10,879 nucleotides of DNA from Actinomycetota bacterium (lineage in GTDB: Bacteria > Actinomycetota > Acidimicrobiia > Spongiisociales > UBA11373), in contig DNGH01000002.1 in the NCBI GenBank assembly GCA_003486285.1, positions 1 to 10,879 of the forward strand. Direction: 5' to 3'. The notes under the pieces are model-generated. The model had not been told where the DNA came from and did no database searches. It saw nothing but the letters and a program-made list of their open reading frames with translations. Shown one piece after another: positions 1 through 6,663 of this stretch (positions are counted from its first letter, which is position 1; each line of letters begins with the position of its first letter). A program made the position numbers and the translations under genes.

Positions 1-141
1 CCCGCTGCCCGCCAGATCGTCACTCGTCGCCCGTCGCCCGCTCCCCGTCGCTCGTCGCTCGTCCCCCCAGACCCGTCACCAGGGGTCGATTGCGGCCGGG
101 AATTTCCTGCGGGTAGCTGGCAGCGGGTAGCCGGTGGCGGT
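1..141. repeat. Intergenic 7-bp tandem repeat arrays
   Basis: This non-coding stretch lies beyond the 3' end of the LiaF-like gene. It holds two 7-bp-period arrays. Positions 21-62 are six heptads close to CGCYCGT (CACTCGT, CGCCCGT, CGCCCGC, TCCCCGT, CGCTCGT, CGCTCGT). Positions 111-138 are four heptads close to NGGTAGC (GGGTAGC, TGGCAGC, GGGTAGC, CGGTGGC). The first 14 bases (CCCGCTG CCCGCCA) look like a further two units and resemble positions 9720-9733. Between the arrays, 70-74 and 83-87 form a short GACCC/GGGTC inverted repeat. No convincing gene is visible. The arrays are imperfect, so they probably decayed from exact repeats. Confidence 0.75.
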
Positions 142-154
142 TCCTACCGCCACC
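133..154 (-). terminator. Hairpin spanning the LiaF-like stop codon, possible terminator
   Basis: Positions 133-141 (GGTGGCGGT) and 146-154 (ACCGCCACC) are perfect 9-bp inverted arms around a 4-nt loop. The stem includes the last codons and the TAG stop (144-146) of the minus-strand LiaF-like gene, and its far arm overlaps the heptad array. No T-tract follows, so it is not a canonical Rho-independent terminator. High-GC actinobacteria often have hairpin ends without a T-tract. It could equally protect the 3' end of the mRNA. Confidence 0.45.
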
Positions 155-827
155 GCCTGGGGTGCTTCACCTCGATGCCCCCCAGTGCCACCAGCACCTG
201 GATCTCGAGGCGCGGCGGGTTGGGTCCGACGGCGGCACGATCGGTGGTGTCGTCCCAGCTCCCGAGGATCGGAAGTCCGCGGATCTCGACGAGCCATCCC
301 TGCGGCACCAGCACCGTCACTCCCCCGAGCAGGCTGGTGATGGAGATGTGGGCCCCACCCGCCACGGGAAGGGCTTCGGTGAGGTCGAGCGTGACGCCGC
401 CGAGGATCGAGGTCACCGACGCCCTGCGAAAGGTCTGTGACCGCGTGGCGAGACGCGCCGAACCCAGCACCGCGATCCCGTCGACCACCTCGTCGTCGGC
501 GGGGCGGGATCCGTAGCGCCGTCCCCACCCGAGCAGGATCCACACTCCGATCAGCACCAGTGCCACCGGCCAGACGTAGCTCCACGCCTCCGAGCCGAGC
601 ACTCCCGAGGTGACCGCGAGCAGGCCGAGACCAACGACGACCAAGACGGTCGCGCTACGACGCGTCGCCGTACCGGCCGAACCCTGAAAGATCCCGAGCG
701 CGACGATGGCCACCGGCCACCATCCCGCGATCAGGTCGCCACCATCGACGACCCCGGCAGAGTCGAGCAGGAAGACGACCCCGACGGCGGCGAGCAGGCT
801 GCCGAAGAGCATCCTGCCCGAGTTCAT
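144..827 (-). CDS. LiaF-like membrane protein (DUF5668 plus cell-wall-active antibiotics response domain)
   Basis: A 227-aa predicted membrane protein. About four hydrophobic segments (residues 5-22, 34-48, 58-76, 83-101) form two LiaI-LiaF-type hairpins, each with a Trp-Pro before a hydrophobic helix (WWPVAIVALGI, WPVALVLIGV). The C-terminal 120 residues contain repeated ILGG/LLGG turns (SILGGVTLDL, SLLGGVTVLVP, LPILGSWDD, VALGGIEV). This is the soluble beta-repeat pattern of LiaF/DUF2154-type proteins, which in Firmicutes modulate envelope-stress two-component systems. No LiaRS-like kinase or regulator is in the window, so that role is only inferred by family. The ATG overlaps the YkvA gene stop by 4 bp (ATGA), implying translational coupling. 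It is the last gene of the ROK-YkvA-LiaF run, and a hairpin covers its stop codon. Confidence 0.82.
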   Translation of the reverse strand: MNSGRMLFGSLLAAVGVVFLLDSAGVVDGGDLIAGWWPVAIVALGIFQGSAGTATRRSATVLVVVGLGLLAVTSGVLGSEAWSYVWPVALVLIGVWILLGWGRRYGSRPADDEVVDGIAVLGSARLATRSQTFRRASVTSILGGVTLDLTEALPVAGGAHISITSLLGGVTVLVPQGWLVEIRGLPILGSWDDTTDRAAVGPNPPRLEIQVLVALGGIEVKHPRRWR

Positions 828-1192
828 CGATCCACCAGGGCCGCCAGGCGCCGGATCCCGTTCGGGATGAGGGAGTCGAGGATGTCGACGGCCCCAAGAA
901 ACGCCTCGAGGGTGGCGGCGTCACCGTCCCAGTGCTCGCCGACCAGTTCCGGCCCGGCATCGCGCACCAGACGCACCACGGCGATCGCCACCAGCCCGAA
1001 GTCGTCGATCTTGCCGAGAACCGGAATCGTGTCGGGGATCAGATCGATGGGCAGCACCGTGTAGGCCAGTGCCGCCAGTGCCAGCATCCGGGTGCGACCT
1101 GGCACCCGGGCGTCCATCGCCAGCCGGTAGAGCAGCTTTCCTGAGGGCAGCACCGCGTCGAGCGCGGTCCGCCATATTTTCCGATCAGTCAT
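824..1192 (-). CDS. YkvA family protein (DUF1232)
   Basis: A 122-aa small membrane-associated protein. The DUF1232 signature is clear: a hydrophobic helix (about 36-48) runs into Y44-TVLPIDLIPD-TIP, then V58-LGKIDD64. DUF1232 proteins are widespread and their function is not established. The open frame extends upstream to 1258, but I chose the ATG at 1192 because GGGAGGA lies 7 nt before it and the longer form adds a low-complexity N-terminus. The start overlaps the end of the ROK kinase gene by 8 bp. The stop overlaps the LiaF-like start by 4 bp, so the three genes are probably one transcript. Confidence 0.88.
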   Translation of the reverse strand: MTDRKIWRTALDAVLPSGKLLYRLAMDARVPGRTRMLALAALAYTVLPIDLIPDTIPVLGKIDDFGLVAIAVVRLVRDAGPELVGEHWDGDAATLEAFLGAVDILDSLIPNGIRRLAALVDR

Positions 1193-2096
1193 GGTTTGTT
1201 CCTCCCGCGACGAGCGCAGCTCCCACCAGACCCGAGTCGGACCCGAACCCGGCGGCAAGGACCGGGGTCTCCCTGCGGTGTTCGGCGCCCGGCATCGCCT
1301 CCATCATCGCGCGCCGCGCCGGATCGAGCAGTCGCGCCCCCAGAGTTCCCACTCCACCTCCCACCACGATCACATCCGGGTCGAGCACCGCAACCAGCAC
1401 CGCCAGGCCGCGTCCCAGGGCACGCGCCACGGCTTCGATCGCCGCACCGGCCGCGGCGTCTCCGGCTTCGGCTGCGGCGACCAGGTCGGCGCCATCGGCG
1501 TCGTCGCTCCCCGCCAGCATCCCGTTCGGCGCCGCGGCACAGGCCCGGGCGGCGCGATCCAGCGCCCGCCCGGAGGCCAGAGCCTCCCAGCACCCGGCGC
1601 GCCCGCAGGCGCACTCCGGCCCCCCGGGATCGAGGACCATGTGTCCGATCTCACCGAGGTGCCCGCGGCCGCGCTCGATCTCCCCGTCGATGACCAGGCC
1701 GCCGCCGATGCCGGTGCCCACGGTCACCATCAGCACCATGCGATGACCGGCGCCGACCCCGAGCCGGGCCTCGGCCAGTGCCGCCAGATTGGCGTCGTTG
1801 TCCACCATCACCGGCAGCCCGAGACGCCGCGAGATCTCGGCGCCGAGAGGGATCTCGCGGCCCCGGCGGTGCGGGGACCAGAGCAGGGTCCCGGTGGCGG
1901 CGTCGACCAGCCCCGCCACTCCCACCCCGACGGCTCGGGCCGACCGGGGGTCCCCGATCAACCCGGTGATCACGGCGGGGAGGTCGGCAAGGTCCTCGGG
2001 CGCGATCCCCCGGGTCACCGTTCCCAGGACCCCGGCGGCGGTGGCCGGGGCGGCGCGGACGTTGCTCCCCCCGCAATCCACGGCGATCACGTCCAT
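1185..2096 (-). CDS. ROK family sugar kinase, glucokinase-like
   Basis: A 303-aa protein of normal ROK kinase length. It has the N-terminal phosphate motif D7-CGGSNVR14 and the catalytic loop V98-DNDANLAALAEA with D101 as likely catalytic base. A glycine-rich phosphate 2 motif VGTGIGGG follows at 126-133. The ROK signature and zinc site are E149-IGH152 and C162-x-C164-GRAG-C169-WE. The family uses ATP to phosphorylate glucose, N-acetyl sugars or fructose in the cytosol. E-I-G-H with the CxCGxxGCWE motif fits glucokinase-type members, and actinobacterial glkA genes (from memory) have similar neighbours. GGSN in place of the common GGTK is a mild deviation. Substrate is not proven. No Shine-Dalgarno precedes the ATG, but TAGCCT lies 7 nt upstream, suggesting its own leaderless promoter. 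Confidence 0.88.
   Translation of the reverse strand: MDVIAVDCGGSNVRAAPATAAGVLGTVTRGIAPEDLADLPAVITGLIGDPRSARAVGVGVAGLVDAATGTLLWSPHRRGREIPLGAEISRRLGLPVMVDNDANLAALAEARLGVGAGHRMVLMVTVGTGIGGGLVIDGEIERGRGHLGEIGHMVLDPGGPECACGRAGCWEALASGRALDRAARACAAAPNGMLAGSDDADGADLVAAAEAGDAAAGAAIEAVARALGRGLAVLVAVLDPDVIVVGGGVGTLGARLLDPARRAMMEAMPGAEHRRETPVLAAGFGSDSGLVGAALVAGGTNHD
1200..1206 (-). promoter_or_regulatory. Ribosome binding site of the YkvA gene
   Basis: On the minus strand GGGAGGA stands 7 nt upstream of ATG 1192, inside the end of the ROK coding region. It is one of only two strong Shine-Dalgarno sequences in the window, and it settles the YkvA start. Confidence 0.75.
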
Positions 2097-2103
2097 GGCA
2101 CCC

Positions 2104-2109
2104 AGGCTA
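2104..2109 (-). promoter_or_regulatory. Putative -10 element (TAGCCT) for a leaderless ROK transcript
   Basis: On the minus strand TAGCCT fits the actinobacterial TANNNT -10 consensus and ends 7 nt before ATG 2096, the spacing expected if transcription starts at the start codon. There is no Shine-Dalgarno sequence and no clear TTGACA-like -35. The rest of the 129-bp gap (2097-2225) shows no gene, no convincing terminator and no other strong signal. Confidence 0.35.
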
Positions 2110-2225
2110 CTCGGCGGGCGATCCCACCATCCCGATATGTGGAAATCTGAGTGGTGTCCGCTGAGGATATAGGATGCTTCGCCCTCACCCGATGCCCGAA
2201 TCGCACGGGACCTAGCCCCTCGCCC

Positions 2226-2417
2226 CTACTCCAACTCGATGCGCTGCGGACCCGCGTCCGGCTCGTCCTCATGGGAGGACGCGGAGTTGATCTCCTCGAG
2301 GAACGCCCCGATCCCGGCGACGACCTCGATGGCCGCCTTCATCAGGTGCACACCGGCGCGCTGCAGTCCCCGCCGGGCGGCCTCGCTGATCTCGTGGAGA
2401 TCTTGGGGTTCATCCAC
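2226..2417 (-). CDS. Small acidic helical protein, DUF5304-like in position
   Basis: A 63-aa protein not assigned to a family with certainty. Residues 6-43 form one predicted amphipathic helix with a hydrophobic C-terminal half (HLMKAAIEVVAGIGAFLEEI, 24-43). An acidic tail ends in GPQRIELE. The GTG start overlaps the end of the ArsA gene by 8 bp. No Shine-Dalgarno is visible, so expression probably depends on coupling to arsA. In Streptomyces I recall a DUF5304 protein, longer but also a helix with a charged tail, next to the same ArsA and metallophosphoesterase genes. This may be a short relative, which is an inference from position and general character. The helix is borderline for membrane insertion and could be a client or adaptor of the ATPase. 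Confidence 0.62.
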   Translation of the reverse strand: MDEPQDLHEISEAARRGLQRAGVHLMKAAIEVVAGIGAFLEEINSASSHEDEPDAGPQRIELE

Positions 2418-3582
2418 GGCGCACCCCGAACCGAATCCACAACTCCCCCTCGGTGAGCCGGGCTCCGGTCACCTCACGGCGCCGCAGCGAGTCGGGGAGC
2501 AGCAGCGACCTCCGATACGGCCCCACCGTGACGTAGACCTCGTCGTGGTGGCGCACGACATCGACCTCACCGCGCTCCGCCAGGGGCAGCCGCAGTGCCA
2601 GGACCACCTCGTCGTCGGAGTCGAACATCCGGAACGGGGTGTTCGTGGCGAGGCGGGCGGTGGGGTCACGGTCGCCGTACAACTCCTCACCGACGATGCG
2701 CAGCTTGTCCACTCCGACCATCTCCTCGTCGAACAGGCGCAGCCGCAGCAGCGCCAGGTCGGAGAAGGCGTCCTCGACGGTGGCGAGGTGCTCGGACTGC
2801 AACTCCCGCCAGCGCTTGAAGTAGGGATCGACCACCGCATCCGGGATGATCCGGTTGACCACGGCGGCATCGACGGCGTAGCCGAACAAGCCCAGGTAGG
2901 TATAGGTGCGCCGCGCCTCGGCGACGACCATCTTCTCCAGGTTCATCACCAGCCGGGCGCTGGTCACCTCCGGGTCGGCCAGGACCCGGCGCACTCCCTC
3001 GATCCGCCCGTAGAACCCCTCTCCCGCCTGGAACACGTCGTCGCCGGGAAACGGCATCGACATCACCCGGGAAAGCACCGGCCGCACCACCCGGGCAACG
3101 CGACGCTCCATCGGAAACAGCTTCTGCATGTACCACCCGAGCACGTCCGGGAGGCTGAGGAGCCGCAGCGTCTCCGCGGTCGGGGCGCAGTCCACGACGA
3201 TCGTGTCGAACTTCCCCGAACTGACGTGGTCCTGGACCTCGGCCAGTGCAAACAGCTCGTCCATGCCAGGGAAGACGACCAACTCTTCGGCAGCGATGCC
3301 GCCGGCGCCTCCCCAGTCGAAGAGCTCGGCGAGGTAGTCGCGCACCGTCCCCCAATGGCTCTCCAATCGGCGCTGGGCGTCGATCTGCTGTCCGAGCAGT
3401 CCCGGGACGACGTCGGTGGGTTCGTCGCCCAACTCCACCGCAAACGCGTCGGCCAGGCTGTGAGCCGGGTCGGTGGACATCACCAGGGTGCGGTGCCCCC
3501 GGTCCGCGGCGAGCAGGGCGGTTGCCGCCGACACCGTCGTCTTGCCGACCCCGCCCTTGCCGGTGATGAGCAGGACCCTCAT
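2410..3582 (-). CDS. ArsA/Get3-like ATPase with C-terminal HSP20-like domain
   Basis: A 390-aa cytosolic P-loop ATPase of the ArsA/TRC40 family. The deviant Walker A G8-KGGVGKTT16 has the signature lysine K9 and the catalytic K14. The switch I/A-loop is S36-TDPAHSLADAF, and switch II is V129-VDCAPTAETLRLL. After residue about 320 an HSP20-like beta domain follows (TPFRMFDSDDEVVLALRLPL through GELWIRFG), typical of bacterial ArsA homologues outside arsenic operons. I do not see the conserved cysteine set of arsenite-pump ArsA, and no arsB or arsR is present. A role in arsenite export is therefore unlikely. Get3 relatives shield hydrophobic clients, which is suggestive given the SRPBCC partner. 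The ATG overlaps the SRPBCC stop by 4 bp, and the gene end overlaps the small acidic protein gene by 8 bp. Confidence 0.93.
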   Translation of the reverse strand: MRVLLITGKGGVGKTTVSAATALLAADRGHRTLVMSTDPAHSLADAFAVELGDEPTDVVPGLLGQQIDAQRRLESHWGTVRDYLAELFDWGGAGGIAAEELVVFPGMDELFALAEVQDHVSSGKFDTIVVDCAPTAETLRLLSLPDVLGWYMQKLFPMERRVARVVRPVLSRVMSMPFPGDDVFQAGEGFYGRIEGVRRVLADPEVTSARLVMNLEKMVVAEARRTYTYLGLFGYAVDAAVVNRIIPDAVVDPYFKRWRELQSEHLATVEDAFSDLALLRLRLFDEEMVGVDKLRIVGEELYGDRDPTARLATNTPFRMFDSDDEVVLALRLPLAERGEVDVVRHHDEVYVTVGPYRRSLLLPDSLRRREVTGARLTEGELWIRFGVRRG

Positions 3583-4028
3583 CTCGCCTCGAGGCTCTCC
3601 TCGGCGCGTCGGCGCAGGCCCCGCAACGCGGAATGAACGATCTGCCGCTCCGCCTGATGGCGGAGGAACCCGGGGATCACGAATGCCGGCTGGACGCGCA
3701 GGGCATAGACGATCTCCGTGCCCTCGTCGCGTGTGCGGAACTCGTAGTAGCCCTCCATCTCGCGGATGTCGTCACCCGGAACCGCGCGCCACGAGATGCG
3801 GTGAGGGGCGTCGTACTCGTAGACCAGCTCGTAGGAGATGCGCTTGATGAACCCGTCGATCTCGAAGCGGGCACGGCGGACCCACCCGGCATCGTCACGC
3901 TCGAGCACCTCGACCGCAGCCACGCCGCTGGCCCACTCCGGATAGGCCGCGATGTCGGCGGCGACGGCGAACACGGCCTCGGGCGGGGCGCTGGTCTCGG
4001 AGGTGCGAACGGTGCCTTCCACGGTCAC
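3579..4028 (-). CDS. SRPBCC / polyketide cyclase-dehydrase-like protein
   Basis: A 149-aa helix-grip (START-like) protein. It begins with a beta strand (TVEGTVRTSETSA) and the family pattern PPEAVFAVAADIAAYPEW (15-32). Antiparallel strands follow (VRRARFEIDGFIKRISYELVYEY, RISWRAVPG, EMEGYYEFRT, TEIVYALRVQP). The long C-terminal helix FLRHQAERQIVHSALRGLRRRAEE completes the fold. Such proteins bind hydrophobic ligands in a central cavity; the ligand here cannot be read from sequence. The frame is open upstream to 4433, but that part is antisense-like within the methyltransferase gene. The start is GTG 4028, giving a GTGA overlap with the methyltransferase stop. The stop overlaps the arsA start. 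Both couplings suggest a joint function with the ATPase. Confidence 0.88.
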   Translation of the reverse strand: MTVEGTVRTSETSAPPEAVFAVAADIAAYPEWASGVAAVEVLERDDAGWVRRARFEIDGFIKRISYELVYEYDAPHRISWRAVPGDDIREMEGYYEFRTRDEGTEIVYALRVQPAFVIPGFLRHQAERQIVHSALRGLRRRAEESLEAR

Positions 4029-4777
4029 GAGGGTAGCGACGGCCGCATCGCAGACACCCGCCGGAAACCGAGCGAGTACCGCACCGGCGCGGCGGCGTCG
4101 GGATGCGCCACGGTGAAGGCCGCCAGTCCCGCCTCGATCTCCGCAGGATCGAGGAGGTGGAGCGTCGACACGAACCCGGCCCGCACCGCCGCCACCCAGG
4201 CCCCGGCGCTCCGCGTCACCTCCTCGGTCACCGCCTCCTGCTCCAGGTCGATCAGGCCCAGCCGCCGCATCGCCGCAGCGAGGTCGTCGGGATCGGGGAA
4301 GCGCTGCTCGTCGAGTTCGGCCACCCGCGGAAACCAGCGTGCCAGGAAGGAGGTCCGCAGATGCTCCCGGGACAGGGTCCACACCCATACCCGTCCCCCG
4401 GGGCGAACGATGCGCCCGGCCTCGGCAAGCCACACCTCGGCGGGACCGTGATGGATGGAGAGATGGAAGTAGACGAGGTCGGCGGTCCCGTCTGCCAGCG
4501 GCAGGGCGGCGCCGTCCCCGACCACGGCGGAGACACCGGACGCTCTCGCCGCCCGTGCCATCGCCTGCGATCGGTCCACCACGAGCGCGGTCGCTCCCCG
4601 GCGGGAGAAGACCGCGGCATGCCTGCCGTCACCACCACCGACGTCCACGGCGAGCATCGCCGGCCCGAGATGGGTGGCGTCGGCGGCCTGGACGGCCCGC
4701 AACGCTGCCGCCGCCTCCCCGCGATGCGAGTACGCCGCGGCGAGCCGATCCAGGTCGACGCCGGAGTCGTCGGTCAT
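4025..4777 (-). CDS. Class I SAM-dependent methyltransferase
   Basis: A 250-aa cytosolic Rossmann-fold methyltransferase of the Methyltransf_11/UbiE-like group. Motif I is V44-DVGGGDGRHA. The acidic residue after strand 2 is D68 (ALVVDRS). The adenine-loop region is G87-DGAALPL, and the motif around strand 4 is D100-LVYFHLSIHH110. A post-motif RIVRPGGRVWVWTL is typical of small-molecule methyltransferases. The C-terminal third is helical and probably binds the substrate, which is unknown. The frame is open upstream to 4852, but I chose ATG 4777 because it overlaps the metallophosphoesterase stop as ATGA and the extra N-terminus is basic low-complexity sequence. As I recall it, the Streptomyces counterpart locus lacks a methyltransferase here, so this gene may be a lineage-specific insertion into the cluster. 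Confidence 0.9.
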   Translation of the reverse strand: MTDDSGVDLDRLAAAYSHRGEAAAALRAVQAADATHLGPAMLAVDVGGGDGRHAAVFSRRGATALVVDRSQAMARAARASGVSAVVGDGAALPLADGTADLVYFHLSIHHGPAEVWLAEAGRIVRPGGRVWVWTLSREHLRTSFLARWFPRVAELDEQRFPDPDDLAAAMRRLGLIDLEQEAVTEEVTRSAGAWVAAVRAGFVSTLHLLDPAEIEAGLAAFTVAHPDAAAPVRYSLGFRRVSAMRPSLPS

Positions 4778-5529
4778 GGCACGTGCCGCAGCGCACGCCC
4801 GGTGGCGCGGAAGTAGCCGACGTTGCAGCACCTGGTGTCCCCGACGCGCCACCGCAGCGCCTGCGGCTGGTGGATGTCACCGAAGTAGTGCCAGCGCGGC
4901 CGGTGCTCGAGGATGTAGTCGAGGACCGCCTGCGACTGCTTGCGGCGCCCCCCGATGACATCGGTGCTCAGCGGGCGTACCGCCGGGGCGACGTGGGTGC
5001 AGAGCACATCCACCCGCCCCAGGCCCGACAGCTTGCGCTGCATCTCGTCCTCGGCCACCTCCCCGGGGACGCCGAGCCCGGGGACGCCACCACCGATGAA
5101 GCCGACCTGCCATCCTTCGATCTCCACGGCTTCAGCGTCGACGAAACGGCATCCCGCGGGAAGATGCGCCACGAGGCGATCCGGCCGGTCCGCGTTCCCA
5201 AAGGTGACATAGGCCTCGGCACCGCGCAGCGCCACCGCCATCTCGCCGTAGGCGACCTCGGTCAGGGCATCGAGACGCAGGCGAATCTCCGCTTCGCGGC
5301 CGGCGTGGAGCATCTGCCACAACTCCCGAGCCTGGCGGCGCTCGCCCCGGGCGCGCAACTCGGCGAGCCGCCCGACGACGTCGCGGCCCACCACCTCGGC
5401 CAGCATCCCCTCGTGGGTGCGGTGGTCCACGATGTTGAGGAGATCGCCGAGGATCAGCAACGGCTCCCCGGTGGCGGCCACCCGGGACAGCTGGTCGAAG
5501 GCGCCGTGGACGTCGGCGACCAGGATCAC
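4774..5529 (-). CDS. Calcineurin-like metallophosphoesterase
   Basis: A 251-aa protein with the dinuclear metallophosphoesterase motifs in order: D6-x-H8 (VADVHG), G28-D29, G111-N112 (VTFGNAD), H179 (CTHVAP) and G217-D-I-H220. The last motif is normally GHxH; here the first histidine is replaced by D218. The protein lacks signal and membrane segments, so it should act in the cytosol on a phosphomonoester or diester. The substrate is not predictable. The start is GTG 5529, overlapping the QueG stop as GTGA, and its stop overlaps the methyltransferase start as ATGA. I recall a homologue with the same central region close to the ArsA gene of the Streptomyces glkA locus, so its link to ArsA and SRPBCC may be old. 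Confidence 0.9.
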   Translation of the reverse strand: MILVADVHGAFDQLSRVAATGEPLLILGDLLNIVDHRTHEGMLAEVVGRDVVGRLAELRARGERRQARELWQMLHAGREAEIRLRLDALTEVAYGEMAVALRGAEAYVTFGNADRPDRLVAHLPAGCRFVDAEAVEIEGWQVGFIGGGVPGLGVPGEVAEDEMQRKLSGLGRVDVLCTHVAPAVRPLSTDVIGGRRKQSQAVLDYILEHRPRWHYFGDIHQPQALRWRVGDTRCCNVGYFRATGRALRHVP

Positions 5530-6623
5530 CCGGTCAGGGTACCGGCCAGGGCGGTGGCGGCTTCGGCGACCACCGCGGCATCGGGATCGCTGGCCGCCAC
5601 CCGCGTCAGCACCCCGCGCCCGCGGGGGTCGTCGATCCGGCCGAGGGCCCAGACGGCATGACCCCGCAACATCGAATCGCGGTGACCGGCGTATCCGGCG
5701 AGCACTCCGATCGCCGCCGCACCCCCGGTGTTACCCAGGACCACCAGGCAGTTGCGCCGCAGCCAACGGCCCGAATTGCGGGGCACGTAGAAGTGCGGGA
5801 ACTCGGCCCGGAGCGTGGCGTCGTCCATCGCCAACAGACGCGACACGTCCACGCTCCCCTGTTCTGCGGTGGCGGTGGCGAGCGCGCGATCGCCCGGAGG
5901 ACACGCCTCCAGGCAGTCGTCGCACCCATAGAGCCGGTCCCCCACCGCGGCGCGCAGCTCGAGTGGGATCCACCCGGCACTCTGCAGCACCGCCGCCAGA
6001 CACCGGCGCGCGTCGAGCATTCCGGGGGCCACGATGGCGCCGGTGGGACACGCCGGCAGGCACGCCACACACGTCCCACAGGTGCGCCGCATCGGCTCAC
6101 TGACCGGAAGCTCGGCATCGGTGACGACGCTGCCGAGCAGCACCCAGGGGCCGGCACCGGGAACGAGCACCAGGGTGCTCTTGCCCGGCCAGCCGACTCC
6201 GGCGCGCACCGCGGCGGCCCGGTCGACGAGGCGATGGTCGTCACTCACCACCGCGGCGCGATGACCGGCCGCGGTGAGCAGTCCCGCCACCGCCTCGAGC
6301 GCCTCACGCAGCGGCCGGTAGTGATCGCGGGTGGCAAACCGGGCGATGCGGGCTCGGCCGGGCACTCCCGCCCCCGGCGACCCCGCCGCCGGCAGATACG
6401 AAGTGGCGACGACCACCAGGCGACTCGCCCAGGGGAACGAGACGCGGATGTCGGCGGCGGTGGCGGGGTCGCCAAAGGTGAAGGGCAGCCCTGCGGAGCG
6501 TCCCGATGCCACCGCGTCCTCGAGGCGCGCCGCCATCTCCGGAAAGGGAGCGGCGGTGGTCACCCCGAAGCCGGCGACGCCACGCTGCGCCAGGACCGCC
6601 TGAAGGTTCTCCCAGAGGACCAC
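5526..6623 (-). CDS. queG: Epoxyqueuosine reductase QueG
   Basis: A 365-aa iron-sulfur and cobalamin enzyme that reduces epoxyqueuosine to queuosine in the tRNA wobble base. It has the DUF1730 N-terminal region, then V133-DRAAAVRAGVGWPGKSTLVL with the conserved aspartate D134. Two [4Fe-4S] sites follow: C182-GTC185-VAC188-LPAC192-PTGA, then C208 with YGC234-DDC237-LEAC241-PP. A C-terminal HEAT-like helical tail (about 278-365) is present, as in full-length QueG. The frame is open to ATG 6716, but that start would overlap the upstream gene by about 50 bp and add a Cys/Arg-rich N-terminus absent from the family. GTG 6623 gives the expected N-terminus and has TACCCT 9 nt upstream. The GKS in place of the usual GKN/GKH is a small deviation. 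No other queuosine gene is in the window. Confidence 0.92.
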   Translation of the reverse strand: MVLWENLQAVLAQRGVAGFGVTTAAPFPEMAARLEDAVASGRSAGLPFTFGDPATAADIRVSFPWASRLVVVATSYLPAAGSPGAGVPGRARIARFATRDHYRPLREALEAVAGLLTAAGHRAAVVSDDHRLVDRAAAVRAGVGWPGKSTLVLVPGAGPWVLLGSVVTDAELPVSEPMRRTCGTCVACLPACPTGAIVAPGMLDARRCLAAVLQSAGWIPLELRAAVGDRLYGCDDCLEACPPGDRALATATAEQGSVDVSRLLAMDDATLRAEFPHFYVPRNSGRWLRRNCLVVLGNTGGAAAIGVLAGYAGHRDSMLRGHAVWALGRIDDPRGRGVLTRVAASDPDAAVVAEAATALAGTLTG

Positions 6624-6632
6624 TGTCCGGCG

Positions 6633-6638
6633 AGGGTA
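6633..6638 (-). promoter_or_regulatory. queG: Putative -10 element (TACCCT) for leaderless queG
   Basis: On the minus strand TACCCT (TANNNT) ends 9 nt before GTG 6623, in the 40-bp gap after the 63-aa cysteine-rich protein. No Shine-Dalgarno sequence precedes the GTG and no -35 is recognisable. If real, queG and the downstream overlapping genes can be transcribed independently of the small upstream gene. Confidence 0.3.
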
Positions 6639-6663
6639 AGCCCGTTCCCGCCGGCAGACGCAC

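Noticed and set aside
1191..2150. Plus-strand 319-codon frame opposite the ROK kinase
   Set aside because: Antisense shadow of a gene with all ROK motifs; composition is Gly/Pro/His/Arg-rich with no motif.
2097..2225. Terminator or small RNA in the gap before ROK
   Set aside because: Only 4-bp stems can be drawn and there is no T-tract or conserved RNA motif that I recognise.
2087..2272. 61-codon minus-strand frame between the small acidic protein gene and ROK
   Set aside because: Overlaps both neighbours, is Arg/Ser-rich, and has no ribosome binding site or domain. The gap is better read as promoter DNA.
2410..3582. Arsenite efflux ATPase (ars operon)
   Set aside because: No arsB, arsR, arsC or arsD nearby. 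Single ATPase domain with an HSP20-like C-terminus, as in non-arsenic ArsA homologues.
2239..3636. Plus-strand 465-codon frame opposite the ArsA gene
   Set aside because: Antisense shadow of a clear ArsA ATPase, with His/Arg-rich shadow composition and no recognisable domain.
4029..4433. N-terminal extension of the SRPBCC frame
   Set aside because: Lies in another frame of the methyltransferase gene and has Arg/Gly-rich shadow composition. GTG 4028 gives the correct domain start and a GTGA overlap.
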